Assembly (NCBI GenBank): GCA_964612085.1 | Contig: CAZTCJ010000001.1 | Coordinates: 1 to 64,000 of the forward strand | Source: CAZTCJ01 sp964612085 | Lineage (GTDB): Bacteria > Pseudomonadota > Alphaproteobacteria > JAJFIK01 | Direction of reading: 5' to 3' | DNA: 64,000 nt | Shown here: one piece after another, positions 9,701 to 18,021 of the stretch | How positions within the stretch are numbered: position 1 is the first letter of the stretch | How the letters are laid out: each line of letters opens with the position of its first letter | The notes under the pieces: generated by a model | The model's database searches: none | What the model saw: only the letters and a program-made list of their open reading frames with translations | Told to the model about the DNA's origin: nothing | Made by a program: the position numbers and the translations under genes

Positions 9701-10281
9701 CCGATGGCCTTCGAGCGGTCCCGGGGCCCGGACAATTCGCCCAGGAGCCGCGAGGCCATGGTGCCATCGCCAGTCTGGGCCGCGCCCGCCTCTTGAACCG
9801 GAGGCTCCGCCTGTGCCGGATTATCCGGTGACGGACCGGTGTTGACGACCGGGCGCCCGCCAGGTGCGGCGAAGCCAAGGCTCATGCGCCCATCCGAACT
9901 GCGCACAATACGCGCCGTGGCGCCCGTAAAGGCGATGCGCGTGGGCGCCAAAAGGCCGCGCAACAGTCCGGAGACGGCAAATCCCATCTGCAGTTCGGGC
10001 ACCCGCAAGGCGATGGCGCCGGTCTCGTCGTGAACCCGCGCATCGACCACTTTGAGCCTGAGCGCCGCGCCCTCCTCGACCCATTCGATCAGGGCCTTGT
10101 CGAAATCGACCCGGGGCGCATCGAGCGCGTTCGACAGGGCCGACGCGATGGTGGGCTTCAGGACGCCGAGCGAGACCGGCCCGCTGGCGATCAGCCAGGC
10201 GATGAGCCCGATGCCGATCATCGCGGCCGTCAGCAGGGCGGCTACCAGTTCGATGACATGCCGGGTCGTGCGTCGGATCAT
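6769..10281 (-). CDS. Very large AsmA/YhdP-like envelope protein (DUF3971-type)
   Basis: About 1170 residues. One N-terminal membrane helix (roughly 8-32, VIELVAALLTAAMIGIGLIAWL) anchors a long periplasmic region rich in beta-strand repeats. The N-terminal AsmA-like part (SNALDAPRVDFDKALIEW) and the C-terminal segment with LLTVGSFTGLGDLLQGEGI and SALAPGFLRRLFELD are typical of the YhdP/AsmA bridge-like proteins implicated in phospholipid transport between membranes. ATG 10281 is preferred over the TTG at 10302. It stands alone, converging with tyrS. The specific lipid role is inferred from family. Confidence 0.85.
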   Translation of the reverse strand: MIRRTTRHVIELVAALLTAAMIGIGLIAWLIASGPVSLGVLKPTIASALSNALDAPRVDFDKALIEWVEEGAALRLKVVDARVHDETGAIALRVPELQMGFAVSGLLRGLLAPTRIAFTGATARIVRSSDGRMSLGFAAPGGRPVVNTGPSPDNPAQAEPPVQEAGAAQTGDGTMASRLLGELSGPRDRSKAIGYLEEIAIRDARIVFEDQLNGMEVEARRAALTLARGDPGLTVALDAAVRLGREPVEIAMAGRHDPETRATRLTLSFTDVALPALAQLLPGSEPLKDIDMPVRGDLGLTLSEGGLIGGFEIDLVGGPGKIDLPPTDKLPMVEADAMETMLAKVPDHIAIQSAGLSAAFDVKTGALTLRGLSLNSDGTKAMITGTGTVRFVSAESWEPAEIAFDLNAEDMVIDVPVYSERPAEIDRLALTGTYDAGKAKLDFTTIRMETFGGLFDLSGSYADVEGGPEVYLKGTVGNFPADQLMVFWPQGAALGARDWISANVSQGRIVRGDLNLEAPAGTFDVGYIPNEALRFEFTMDDMVSNFVPGLPPLTDLKAKATLLGDTFKLDVDSARIGRVKVREGGMLTETLHIRGSLGNFNVVLDGPLSDVLHLLDMGPFGYPSRYGIVPATVGGQGSLRLTLSLPMKRNLKVEQIEFAAAANLADLRLPGIAGETDLQSESLFLQINGAGLVGKGPVKLGQFPAELEWREDFTGLLEFPTQYELKTVLDETVREDLGLGLEDMIDGPITASLIAKGRGKDLQNVSLETDLQDAALTVAAVGWEKPKGQPAAGRMQLAFPEDGGYEVNNLSIVANDVLVRGGFALGADAKLLKADFSRVKLGPVADFKALATREGEMLILDISGDSLNLAPFIDTVMDAGASASTSAEPGPGSAIKVNARLNRVDLKNGVQVRDSTLTVFSDTGRVEDLSFRGAIEGGTVHVDVKRATPVTRRVIATTTNAGTLIKGLLDNDEVSGGRLNLTATLLEPEPGSADVEIDGTLQLEQFRVMNVPLLARLLTVGSFTGLGDLLQGEGIWFDKLDVPFKTAQGVWTLEDGRAYGPSLGLTIEGGLDTDMAATDLKGTIVPAYAVNSVLGKVPLIGDLFVNREGEGLFAITYRIVGSEEGSNIYVNPLSALAPGFLRRLFELDVLDDEPSVAPKEAITDSSGAEQ

Positions 10282-10513
10282 GGGCGTACAAAAATCTCGC
10301 AATCACATTGATCGGGTCAGCATGGCCCACATCTAGCCATCAGCCATGCCACAGCCGGAACACAATTTTTTCAGAGCACCGTTGCGGTCATAAGCGGCCG
10401 AGTCGTCTCAGGGTCGGCGCAGTCTGGCCCAAGGCTGGAGTGAGCCCGGACGCACCCCGTGTCAACCGCGCAAGGCCGTCTATCTCTTTGACCGTAGAGG
10501 TTTTCAACCATCG

Positions 10514-10520
10514 AAAGGAG
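10514..10520 (+). promoter_or_regulatory. Shine-Dalgarno site fixing a GTG start
   Basis: AAAGGAG lies 8 nt before the GTG at 10529 and supports GTG as start of the peroxiredoxin gene; no in-frame ATG lies close to the conserved N-terminus. Confidence 0.75.
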
Positions 10521-10528
10521 CCTAGATC

Positions 10529-11029
10529 GTGGCCGCATCCCCTGCCAAGACATCCGACACCGCCGGTCCCGCCGAGGGCGACAAGGCGCCGGCCTTTTCC
10601 ATGCCGACCGACGGCGGCGGCACCGTCTCGCTCAAGGATCTCAAGGATAAGACGGTGGTGCTCTATTTCTATCCCAAGGACGACACTTCGGGCTGTACCA
10701 AGGAAGCGATCGGCTTTACCGAGCAGCTCAAAGCCTTTGAAAAGGCGGGCGCCGTGGTCATCGGCGTCTCCAAGGACAGCGTCGCCAAGCACGACAAATT
10801 CAAGGCCAAGCATGAGCTGGGCGTGATCCTCGCTTCCGACGAGGAGGGCGATGTGGTCGAGCGCTACGGCTCCTGGGTCGAGAAAAGCATGTACGGCAAG
10901 AAATATATGGGCATCGACCGCTCCACCTTCGTGATCGACGGCAAGGGCAAGATCGCCAGGGTCTGGCGCAAGGTGAAAGTGCCGGGCCATGTGGACGCGG
11001 TGCTCGAGGCGGTCAAAGAGCTGGCATGA
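10529..11029 (+). CDS. bcp: Bcp-type peroxiredoxin (thiol peroxidase)
   Basis: A 166-residue thioredoxin-fold peroxidase that reduces hydroperoxides. The peroxidatic cysteine is C56 in YPKDDTSGCTKEA, with the conserved Thr/Ser before it. The resolving cysteine usually found five residues later in E. coli Bcp (CTxxAC) is replaced (CTKEAIGF), so no intramolecular partner is visible there; recycling would rely on another thiol. An arginine expected at the active site is in GIDRSTFVID. Its TGA overlaps the next gene's ATG (ATGA), so the two are translationally coupled. Confidence 0.92.
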   Translation: MAASPAKTSDTAGPAEGDKAPAFSMPTDGGGTVSLKDLKDKTVVLYFYPKDDTSGCTKEAIGFTEQLKAFEKAGAVVIGVSKDSVAKHDKFKAKHELGVILASDEEGDVVERYGSWVEKSMYGKKYMGIDRSTFVIDGKGKIARVWRKVKVPGHVDAVLEAVKELA

Positions 11030-11841
11030 GCGCGTCAGAGACCATCGCCGAGCGCGCCCGCGCCGTGCTTTTGACGGCGGATCCCCGCGAGAAAGCGTGG
11101 GCGTCGCGGGCGGCGGCACAGGCTTGGCAGGCGGGCCATCTGGCCTTCGAGCCCGGCCGGCCGCCGGCCGAGCCCATGCCGGAGCGGCCCGGACGGCTTG
11201 AAAAACCAGAGCTTTTGCCCCCGGGCCAGATGCCCAAACGGCGGACCGGCGGCCTGGAGGGCCGGGTCGCCCTGCTCCATGCGCTGGCTCATATCGAGTT
11301 GAACGCGGTCAATCTGGCCTGGGACATGGCGGGCCGGTTCGGCCACGAGGTGGCGGACCGGCGCTTCATCGACGACTGGGTCCGGGTGGGCGACGACGAG
11401 GCCCGTCATTTCCTCATGCTGTCGGACCGCCTGCACGAGCTGGGGGCCGTTTACGGCGACCTGCCCGCCCATGACGGGTTGTGGGAAGCGGCCGAGGCGA
11501 CCACCGACGACGTCATCCCCCGCCTCGCGGTTGTGCCTTTGGTGCTCGAAGCGCGCGGTCTGGACGTCTGCCCGGAGATGATCCGGCGTCTGGAAAAGGT
11601 GGGAGACGAGGAAAGTGCTGCAATCTTGCGAGTCATCCTCCATGATGAGATCAGTCACGTGAGGATTGGGGTGGATTGGCTGCATCGGCTGTGCGCCGTG
11701 CGGGGATTGGTGTTGCCTGAGGCTTGGCAGGCTTTTGTGCGGGATCGTTTCAAAGGGGTGCTGAAACGCCCTTTTAACGAGCATGCGCGAACCCAGGCCG
11801 GGTTGCCGAAATCGTATTACGAGCCCCTGGCGGGCGCGTGA
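11026..11841 (+). CDS. DUF455 family ferritin-like protein
   Basis: A 271-residue protein of the COG2833/DUF455 family with a ferritin-like four-helix core. Candidate metal ligands are HALAHIELNAVNL, DDEARHFLMLSDRL, LVLEARGLDVCP and LHDEISHVRIGVDW, giving repeated E/H pairs typical of a carboxylate-bridged di-iron site. The ATG at 11026 overlaps the stop of the peroxiredoxin gene by 4 bp, which suggests a joint role in handling peroxide or oxidative damage. The reaction catalysed by DUF455 proteins is not known to me. Confidence 0.85.
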   Translation: MSASETIAERARAVLLTADPREKAWASRAAAQAWQAGHLAFEPGRPPAEPMPERPGRLEKPELLPPGQMPKRRTGGLEGRVALLHALAHIELNAVNLAWDMAGRFGHEVADRRFIDDWVRVGDDEARHFLMLSDRLHELGAVYGDLPAHDGLWEAAEATTDDVIPRLAVVPLVLEARGLDVCPEMIRRLEKVGDEESAAILRVILHDEISHVRIGVDWLHRLCAVRGLVLPEAWQAFVRDRFKGVLKRPFNEHARTQAGLPKSYYEPLAGA

Positions 11842-11980
11842 TCGGGGTACCCTCACCAGCCGCCATATCTAATCCTTAAAAAATGGTGAAGATGCCTGGA
11901 ACCGCTTGTGTTTTCCGGCTCAATCCGGTGGAATGACGAATGAATAAGGGGTTTTCGCGCAAGTTTCGGGGACGCATGAT

Positions 11981-13366
11981 ATGACCACAGGCGCTGTGGC
12001 CTATGCGCGGAGTGCGTATCGTCGGTTTTTTCCAGAACGGCAGATTTATCATCGCTGTAATGGGCAGGTGCAGTTCACCACCGTCTCCGCACGCGCGCAG
12101 ATCATCGCCATTATGCTGGTCGCCGGCTCCTTGGGCTGGCTGGCTTTCGCTTCCGTCAATGTGATCTTCACCGAGCAGATCAACCAGCGCATGGCCGCCG
12201 ATTTGCGGGACTCCAAGCGCCGCTGGGAAGCCAAGCTGGCGGAAATGCAGGGCGATTACGAGCGCCTGCACGCCGCCGTGGCGGTGGTCGAGGATCAGCT
12301 TGAGACCTCCCTGCAGGAGCTTGAGGAACGCCAGAAGCAAGTGGACGCGGTGTTCGACCGTCAGGTGGCGGTTCTGAGCGAGCGCGCCCAGGCCGATCAG
12401 GTCATGGCGGAAGCCGTGTTCTCGCCGCCCGAGGGCAACGCCAATACCTCGGTCTCGGTTCTCAACATGAAGGACCCGGATCCGACGCCGCGCCGTTCCC
12501 GCCGCATGCTCGATCCCAGCGACACCACGGTCGAAGGCCTGTCCGACGTGCTGCGCAGCGTGCCGGCGGCCCGCGACCACGCCAGCATTCTGGAAAAGCG
12601 CGTCGAGGATTTCGAGGATCTGGAGGAGCGCGTCATGCGCATCCAGACCACCCAATACGACCGTCTCGTCGAGCTTGAAGAGCTGACCACCGACGAGATT
12701 GACCAGTATGAAGGGGCGCTGAAGCATACAAGTCTCGACCTGAGCCGCCTGATCGACACGTTCAAGGATGCCGAACGCAGCCAAGTGGTGACCGGCGACG
12801 GTCTCGGCGGCCAGGGCGGCCCGTTCATCGGGATCACCGGCGATAATTGGATTGCGGAGGATGTGGAACAGCACATCTTCGCGCGTAAGACCTTCCGCAT
12901 CCATCAGAAGCTTCAGCATTTGGCTTCTCTCAAAGACACGCTGAATGCCTTGCCGGTCACGCGGCCCGTGAATGCCTACCGCATCACCGATGGCTTCGGA
13001 CCGCGCCCCGACCCGTTCACGGGCCGGTTAGCGATGCATTACGGTCTTGATATTGCAGGACGCAGAGGAACACCCGTGCTCGCTCCCGCTTCGGGCACGA
13101 TTGTCAAATCAGGCAAGGCGGGCGGCTATGGAAACATGGTCAAAATCGACCATGGGCACGGGTTCATGACCCTATTCGGTCATTTGAACAGTCGGACGGT
13201 GAAGAAGGGTCAAAAGGTTTCCCGCGGCGAACAGATCGGAACCTTGGGCAGTACAGGGCGCAGCACCGCTCCCCATCTCCACTACGAAATCTTGCATCAG
13301 GGGAAGGCGCTCGACCCCATTAAGTTTCTAGAGGCAGGGCGTTATGTTTTCGAAAACGAAAGATAA
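11981..13366 (+). CDS. Membrane-anchored M23 (LytM-type) peptidase
   Basis: A 461-residue bitopic protein. A membrane helix near 40-62 (AQIIAIMLVAGSLGWLAFASV) is followed by a coiled coil (about 68-140, rich in E/Q/R/L) and a C-terminal M23 domain. Zn ligands of the metallopeptidase are visible in MHYGLDIAG (H and D) and APHLHYEIL (HxH). Such proteins cut or regulate cutting of peptidoglycan cross-links. Its 3' end overlaps the bactofilin gene by 23 bp; M23 peptidase/bactofilin pairs are known to steer local cell-wall shape. Confidence 0.92.
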   Translation: MTTGAVAYARSAYRRFFPERQIYHRCNGQVQFTTVSARAQIIAIMLVAGSLGWLAFASVNVIFTEQINQRMAADLRDSKRRWEAKLAEMQGDYERLHAAVAVVEDQLETSLQELEERQKQVDAVFDRQVAVLSERAQADQVMAEAVFSPPEGNANTSVSVLNMKDPDPTPRRSRRMLDPSDTTVEGLSDVLRSVPAARDHASILEKRVEDFEDLEERVMRIQTTQYDRLVELEELTTDEIDQYEGALKHTSLDLSRLIDTFKDAERSQVVTGDGLGGQGGPFIGITGDNWIAEDVEQHIFARKTFRIHQKLQHLASLKDTLNALPVTRPVNAYRITDGFGPRPDPFTGRLAMHYGLDIAGRRGTPVLAPASGTIVKSGKAGGYGNMVKIDHGHGFMTLFGHLNSRTVKKGQKVSRGEQIGTLGSTGRSTAPHLHYEILHQGKALDPIKFLEAGRYVFENER

Positions 13367-14294
13367 CGGGTCGTCGGCTCCCGAGACGGTCCCCACGCAA
13401 CAGATGCGCCGCACGGCCAATCGCCCGGCGGCGCCGTCCATTATCAGCTCGGACATGCATGTGATCGGCACGATCACCTGCACCGGCGATATCCAGATCG
13501 ACGGCAAGATCGAGGGCGATATCTACTCCACCTATCTGACGGTCGGCGAAAAGGCGATCATCTCCGGCGAGATCCGCTCCGACGAGGTCATTATCCGCGG
13601 CCATGTGATGGGCGGCATCCGGGCCCGCAAGGTGAACCTGGCCAGCACCTGTCACGTGGAAGGCGACATCATGCACAATGCGCTGGCCGTTGAGACCGGC
13701 GCGTTCTTCCAGGGCAATATCAAGCATGCGGACGATCCGCTGAGCGATGCCCTGAACGAGGACGGCTCGTTCAACATCAAGGGCTCCGCCGGCGTGCAGG
13801 CCCAGCAGAACAGCACCAGCGGTTCCGGCTCGAGCAGCCACCAGCCGCCCCAGCGCACGGCCTCGCCGGTTCAGCAAGCCGCCGCCGCGCCCGCGCAGGT
13901 GAGCCAGCGCCCCCCGGCCCCGCAGGTCACGGCGCAGCCCAGCCCCAGCAGTGCCGCTCCCCAAGCCGCGCCCAGCGCGCCCCAGACCCATCATCAGGGT
14001 ACGACCATTCATCAGCAGCCCTCGCCCACGCAGCAGGCCGCCCAGGCGGCGACTCAGCGCAGCCGGCAGACTTTCGCGCAGTTCAATCCGGCCCATGCCG
14101 GCGGCGGCGCCCAGGCCGAACAGCGCATGGCGCCGCGCGCGGACGACGCCAATGAGGCGGTCACGGCAACGCTCGAGAAGCTGAGCGCGGCCCAGCCGAG
14201 CCCGCCGCCGCGTCCCACGCCGCAGCCGCGCGTCGGCCAGCCGACCATTCCGGGTACGAATGGCCGCTTCCCGCCGAACCAGGATCAAAACTGA
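13344..14294 (+). CDS. Bactofilin cytoskeletal protein
   Basis: A 316-residue polymer-forming protein. The bactofilin beta-helix core runs about 33-130 (SDMHVIGTITCTGDIQIDGK onward, repeated G-[DE]-I strand pattern). The remaining ~180 residues are a Pro/Gln/Ala/Ser-rich low-complexity tail, unusually long for bactofilins, which are often 120-200 residues in all. The start overlaps the M23 peptidase gene by 23 bp, so the pair is translationally linked. Bactofilins form membrane-associated scaffolds that localise cell-wall or polysaccharide enzymes. Confidence 0.92.
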   Translation: MFSKTKDNGSSAPETVPTQQMRRTANRPAAPSIISSDMHVIGTITCTGDIQIDGKIEGDIYSTYLTVGEKAIISGEIRSDEVIIRGHVMGGIRARKVNLASTCHVEGDIMHNALAVETGAFFQGNIKHADDPLSDALNEDGSFNIKGSAGVQAQQNSTSGSGSSSHQPPQRTASPVQQAAAAPAQVSQRPPAPQVTAQPSPSSAAPQAAPSAPQTHHQGTTIHQQPSPTQQAAQAATQRSRQTFAQFNPAHAGGGAQAEQRMAPRADDANEAVTATLEKLSAAQPSPPPRPTPQPRVGQPTIPGTNGRFPPNQDQN

Positions 14295-14317
14295 TCGGGG
14301 ACTGATCTCGTCCTAAA

Positions 14318-14351
14318 GAAAAAGCCGGAGCAGCGATGCTCCGGCTTTTTT
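14318..14351. terminator. Bidirectional rho-independent terminator
   Basis: A 9-bp perfect stem GCCGGAGCA / TGCTCCGGC with GCGA loop (14324-14345), flanked by an A-run on the left and TTTTTT on the right. It lies between the convergent bactofilin and slipin genes and can serve both. Confidence 0.9.
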
Positions 14352-14410
14352 GTTGGTGCAGGCAATATCGCGGCAGGCCGGTTTTTCAGCCCGCCGCCAA
14401 GTCAGAACAC

Positions 14411-15178
14411 TTATCCTTGGCCATTGCCCTGACCGTTCACCATGCGGGCGATATCCCGCGGCGAGAACGGGAAGACGATGGTGTTCGTCCGGTCCCCGGC
14501 AATTTCCTGCAGCGCACTCAAGTAACGCAACTGCATGGCGCCCGGCTCCCGCGCCATTTTCTCGGCGGCGTCCACCAGTTTCTGGGCGGCCTGCTCTTCA
14601 CCTTCCGCGCTGATCACCTTGGCGCGCCGTTCCCGTTCGGCCTCGGCCTGCTTGGCAATGGCCCGGATCATGGACTGATCCAGATCCACATGCTTGATCT
14701 CCACATTCGAGACCTTGATGCCCCAGGCATCGGTCTGGGAATCGAGGATCGTCTGCACATCAACATTCAGCTTATCGCGCTCCATCAGCATCTCGTCGAG
14801 ATCGTGCTTGCCGAGCACGGAGCGCAAGGTGGTCTGGGCGAGCTGGCTGGTCGCGGCCATATAGTCCTCGACCTTGTTGATCGCCTTATTGGCATCGATC
14901 ACGCGATAATAGATGACCGCGTTCACCTTCACCGAGACGTTGTCGCGGGAGATCACATCCTGGCTCGGCACGTCGTGGACGAAGGTCCGCATATCGACCC
15001 GCACCATCTGCTGGATCACGGGAATCAGGATGATGAGGCCCGGACCGCTGACGCTGGTGAAGCGGCCGAGCGTGAAGATCACGGCCCGCTCGTATTCTCT
15101 CAGGATCTTGAAGATCTGGGTCAGGAGCGTACCCAGAACGACAATACCAGCCGCGATGAGTGTAAAATCCAAAGGCAT
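14411..15178 (-). CDS. Slipin (stomatin/SPFH domain) membrane protein
   Basis: A 255-residue SPFH protein. An N-terminal membrane helix (about 5-23) precedes the band-7 domain (YERAVIFTLGRFTSVSGPGL, RDNVSVKVNAVIYYRV) and an alanine/glutamate-rich helix with QAEAERERRAKVISAEGE. Slipins form ring-like oligomers in membrane microdomains. The gene follows an NfeD gene by 24 bp; prokaryotic slipins and NfeD proteases are a conserved pair, in which the protease is reported to cut the slipin. Confidence 0.92.
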   Translation of the reverse strand: MPLDFTLIAAGIVVLGTLLTQIFKILREYERAVIFTLGRFTSVSGPGLIILIPVIQQMVRVDMRTFVHDVPSQDVISRDNVSVKVNAVIYYRVIDANKAINKVEDYMAATSQLAQTTLRSVLGKHDLDEMLMERDKLNVDVQTILDSQTDAWGIKVSNVEIKHVDLDQSMIRAIAKQAEAERERRAKVISAEGEEQAAQKLVDAAEKMAREPGAMQLRYLSALQEIAGDRTNTIVFPFSPRDIARMVNGQGNGQG

Positions 15179-15202
15179 GACGGTTTCCCTATTCCTTAAG
15201 CC

Positions 15203-16801
15203 CTACTCGGCGGGCTTCACCCAAATCACAAGACCTTCCAGACGCACGGCGACCACTTTCTGTCCCGGTGTCAGCGGCGCTTCCGATTTCGCCTGCCACT
15301 GTTCGCCGTCGAGATGGACATAGCCCTCAAGGCCTTCCCAGCTCACCACGGTGCCGGTCTGGCCGATCAGAGACTCCGCGCCTGAGACCACCTTGCGGCG
15401 CTGGGCGGCGAGCGCGTAGCTCACGATGGCGAAGACGAGCAGCGCCATGACGGCGGTCGATGTCCCCACCAGCCAGAGCGAGATGCGGAACTCCGGCACG
15501 TCCGTGTCGAACAGGAAGATGGCGCCAACACCGAAGGCAATTACACCGAATGCTGCCAAGATCCCCCCCGAGGCCACGAAGAGCTCCAATACGACGAAGA
15601 GCATGCCCACCAGCAGCAGCGCCAGCCCTCCATAGCTGACCGGCAGAACAGCCAGCGCGATCAGGCCCAGAAGCAGGCAGACCACGCCGACAACGCCGGG
15701 CAGAATCGCGCCCGGATTATAAAGCTCGATGATGAGGCCCAGAACGCCGAGCTGCATCAAAATGAACGCGATGTTTGGGTTCGTCAGGATCGCCAAGAGT
15801 TCCTGGATCCAGGTCATATCCTGGCGCACGGGCGTCAGCCCTTGGGTCGCCAGCACCACATCGCCCCGGCCTTCCACCTGCACCGTCCGGCCATCGGCCT
15901 GGGCCAGCAGATCGGGAATGCTGGTGGCGACGAAATCGATGACATTGATCTCCACCGCCTCGCTGGAATCGAGGCTGACGGCTTCGCGCACCGCCCGTTC
16001 GGCCCATTCGGCATTGCGCCCGCGCAGTTTGGCGAGGCCCCTGATATAGGCGGCGGCATCGTTCACGGCCTTGCGTTCCAGGGCGGTTGAGCCGCGCGGC
16101 GATGTGCTTTCAGCCGGCTCTTCGCTTTCGCCGGCCGGTTCAGACTCGTTCGAACCCGTCTCGTCCCCGGTCTCGCCCCCAGTCTCGCCCCCAGTCTCGC
16201 CCGTTGTATCCTCGCTTGTCTGATCATCCTCCTGGCTGGCTTGCTCCAGAAGGCGCTCCAAAGCCTCGCCGGTGGGCGAGGACGGTGTCGGAGAGTCGTC
16301 GCCGCCCCCCTCGCCGCCGCCGAGTTGCACCGGCGTCGCCGCGCCGAGGGTGGTGCTGGGCGCCATGGCCGCCACATGGCTGCCATAGAGGATATAGGTG
16401 CCCGCGCTCGCCGCCCGGGAGCCGCTGGGGGAGACGAATGTCGCCACCGGCACCGGCGAGCCGATGATCGCCTGGATGATCTCGCGCATGCTGGTGTCGA
16501 GACCGCCCGGCGTATCCATTTCCAGGATAATGAAGTCGTGGACGCCGCCCGCATCATCGATGGCATCGCGAATGTAAAGGGCGATGGCGGGGCCGATCAC
16601 GCCTTTGACGGTCAAGACCAGCGCAGACCCGGAAGTCCCGGCGGTGGCCGTGGCGCTATCGGTCTCCTGCTCCTGGGCCTTGCCGGGCTGAGCGGTCAGA
16701 TTCGCGACCAGTCCCGCCACGCCCAGCGCCAGCAAAAGCGCGCACAGACCCAGCCGCACCAGACGCAAAGGCTGCGAAAAAGATGTCTTTGCTGTCGTCA
16801 T
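15203..16801 (-). CDS. NfeD-family membrane serine protease (ClpP/SppA-like plus NfeD)
   Basis: A 532-residue protein: signal sequence (about 10-35), a ClpP-class protease domain, four to five membrane helices (about 345-450) and a C-terminal OB-fold NfeD domain (LIGQTGTVVSWEGLEGYVHL). The nucleophile is probably the serine in SRAASAGTYIL, with the general-base lysine in ERKAVNDAAAYI. Between them lies an acidic Gly/Glu/Thr-rich insertion with TGGE repeats (about 165-235). It is followed by the slipin gene on the same strand; the pair probably works in envelope quality control. Confidence 0.9.
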   Translation of the reverse strand: MTTAKTSFSQPLRLVRLGLCALLLALGVAGLVANLTAQPGKAQEQETDSATATAGTSGSALVLTVKGVIGPAIALYIRDAIDDAGGVHDFIILEMDTPGGLDTSMREIIQAIIGSPVPVATFVSPSGSRAASAGTYILYGSHVAAMAPSTTLGAATPVQLGGGEGGGDDSPTPSSPTGEALERLLEQASQEDDQTSEDTTGETGGETGGETGDETGSNESEPAGESEEPAESTSPRGSTALERKAVNDAAAYIRGLAKLRGRNAEWAERAVREAVSLDSSEAVEINVIDFVATSIPDLLAQADGRTVQVEGRGDVVLATQGLTPVRQDMTWIQELLAILTNPNIAFILMQLGVLGLIIELYNPGAILPGVVGVVCLLLGLIALAVLPVSYGGLALLLVGMLFVVLELFVASGGILAAFGVIAFGVGAIFLFDTDVPEFRISLWLVGTSTAVMALLVFAIVSYALAAQRRKVVSGAESLIGQTGTVVSWEGLEGYVHLDGEQWQAKSEAPLTPGQKVVAVRLEGLVIWVKPAE

Positions 16802-16894
16802 TCCGTCCCCTCAAGTCCACCGTCCGGCACGAGCAGGCCGGGGACCAGCCAATCGCTCGGAGTGTCCCGCAAAAGGGGACCGAACGCCAGCCTT

Positions 16895-17935
16895 CTATCC
16901 GCCGGTCAGTGACATATGCCGCGCGACCGCTGGCCGCTGTCCGGCCCGGTCGATGACGAAATCATGGCCTTTCGGCTTGCGCCCGATGGCCTCGTCAATC
17001 GCCGCTTGAAGCGGCTCGTCGGACTCACTCGCGCGAAGAGCGGCACGCAGATCCGCTTTGTCGTCCTGCCCCAGACACATATAGAGCTGGCCGGTGCAGG
17101 TGACCCGCACCCGGTTGCAGGATTCGCAGAAATTGTGGGTCATGGGCGTGATGAAACCGAGCCGCCCGCCGGTTTCGCCCACCCGTACATAGCGCGCGGG
17201 CCCGCCAGTGCGGTCCGGCAGATCGATCAGCGTGTATTTATGGGCGAGCCGGGCGCGCACCTCGCTCAAAGGCAGATACTGGTCCACCCGCTCCACATCG
17301 ACCTCGCCCAGAGGCATGGTCTCGATCAGGGTGAAATCCATGCGCTCCCCATGGGCCCACAGCATCAGACGCTCGATCTCGTCTTCGTTGAAACCCTTGA
17401 GCGCCACCGTGTTGATCTTCACATGGAGCCCGGCCTCCCGCGCCGCCTCGATGCCCTGGAGCACCTGGGGCAGCCTCCCCCAGCGGGTGATGTCGGCGAA
17501 TTTCGCCTCATCGAGGGTATCGAGGGAAACGTTGATCCGTTTCACGCCGCAGGCCGCCAGATCCTTGGCGAAGCGGGCCAGTTGGCTGCCATTGGTGGTG
17601 ACGGTCAGCTCATCGAGGGCGCCGGTCTCCAGATGACGCGAGAGCGAGCGGAACAGCACCATGATGTCGCGCCGCACCAAAGGCTCGCCGCCGGTCACCC
17701 GGATCTTGCGCACGCCGCGGCTGACAAAGGTGCTGCACAGCCGGTCCAGTTCCTCCAGGGTGAGCAACTCCGCCTTGGGCAGGAAGGTCATATGCTCGGC
17801 CATGCAGTACTGGCAGCGGAAATCGCAGCGGTCGGTGACCGAGACCCGCAAATAGGTGACGGCCCGCCCGAACGGATCGATCAGGCCGGTCCGACTATCG
17901 CCCGCTGTATCCAATGACTGGTTGATCGCGTCCAT
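16895..17935 (-). CDS. moaA: GTP 3',8-cyclase MoaA (molybdenum cofactor)
   Basis: A 346-residue radical SAM enzyme for the first step of molybdopterin synthesis. The N-terminal cluster motif CDFRCQYC places cysteines at 37, 41 and 44; the C-terminal cluster motif is in FCESCNRVRVTCTGQLYMCLG; and the protein ends in the double glycine MSLTGG needed by MoaA. GTP-contacting KIRVTGGEPLVRRD is present. No other moa gene lies nearby. The start at 17935 is the ATG with the best-conserved N-terminus. Confidence 0.96.
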   Translation of the reverse strand: MDAINQSLDTAGDSRTGLIDPFGRAVTYLRVSVTDRCDFRCQYCMAEHMTFLPKAELLTLEELDRLCSTFVSRGVRKIRVTGGEPLVRRDIMVLFRSLSRHLETGALDELTVTTNGSQLARFAKDLAACGVKRINVSLDTLDEAKFADITRWGRLPQVLQGIEAAREAGLHVKINTVALKGFNEDEIERLMLWAHGERMDFTLIETMPLGEVDVERVDQYLPLSEVRARLAHKYTLIDLPDRTGGPARYVRVGETGGRLGFITPMTHNFCESCNRVRVTCTGQLYMCLGQDDKADLRAALRASESDEPLQAAIDEAIGRKPKGHDFVIDRAGQRPAVARHMSLTGG

Positions 17936-18021
17936 GACCCGCTTATGCTCGCGCGCGTTGTTGCAGCTTTTTGTCCCATTAGCACGTAAGCACAGTTTAC
18001 CGCCCAGACAAGGATTCTGTC

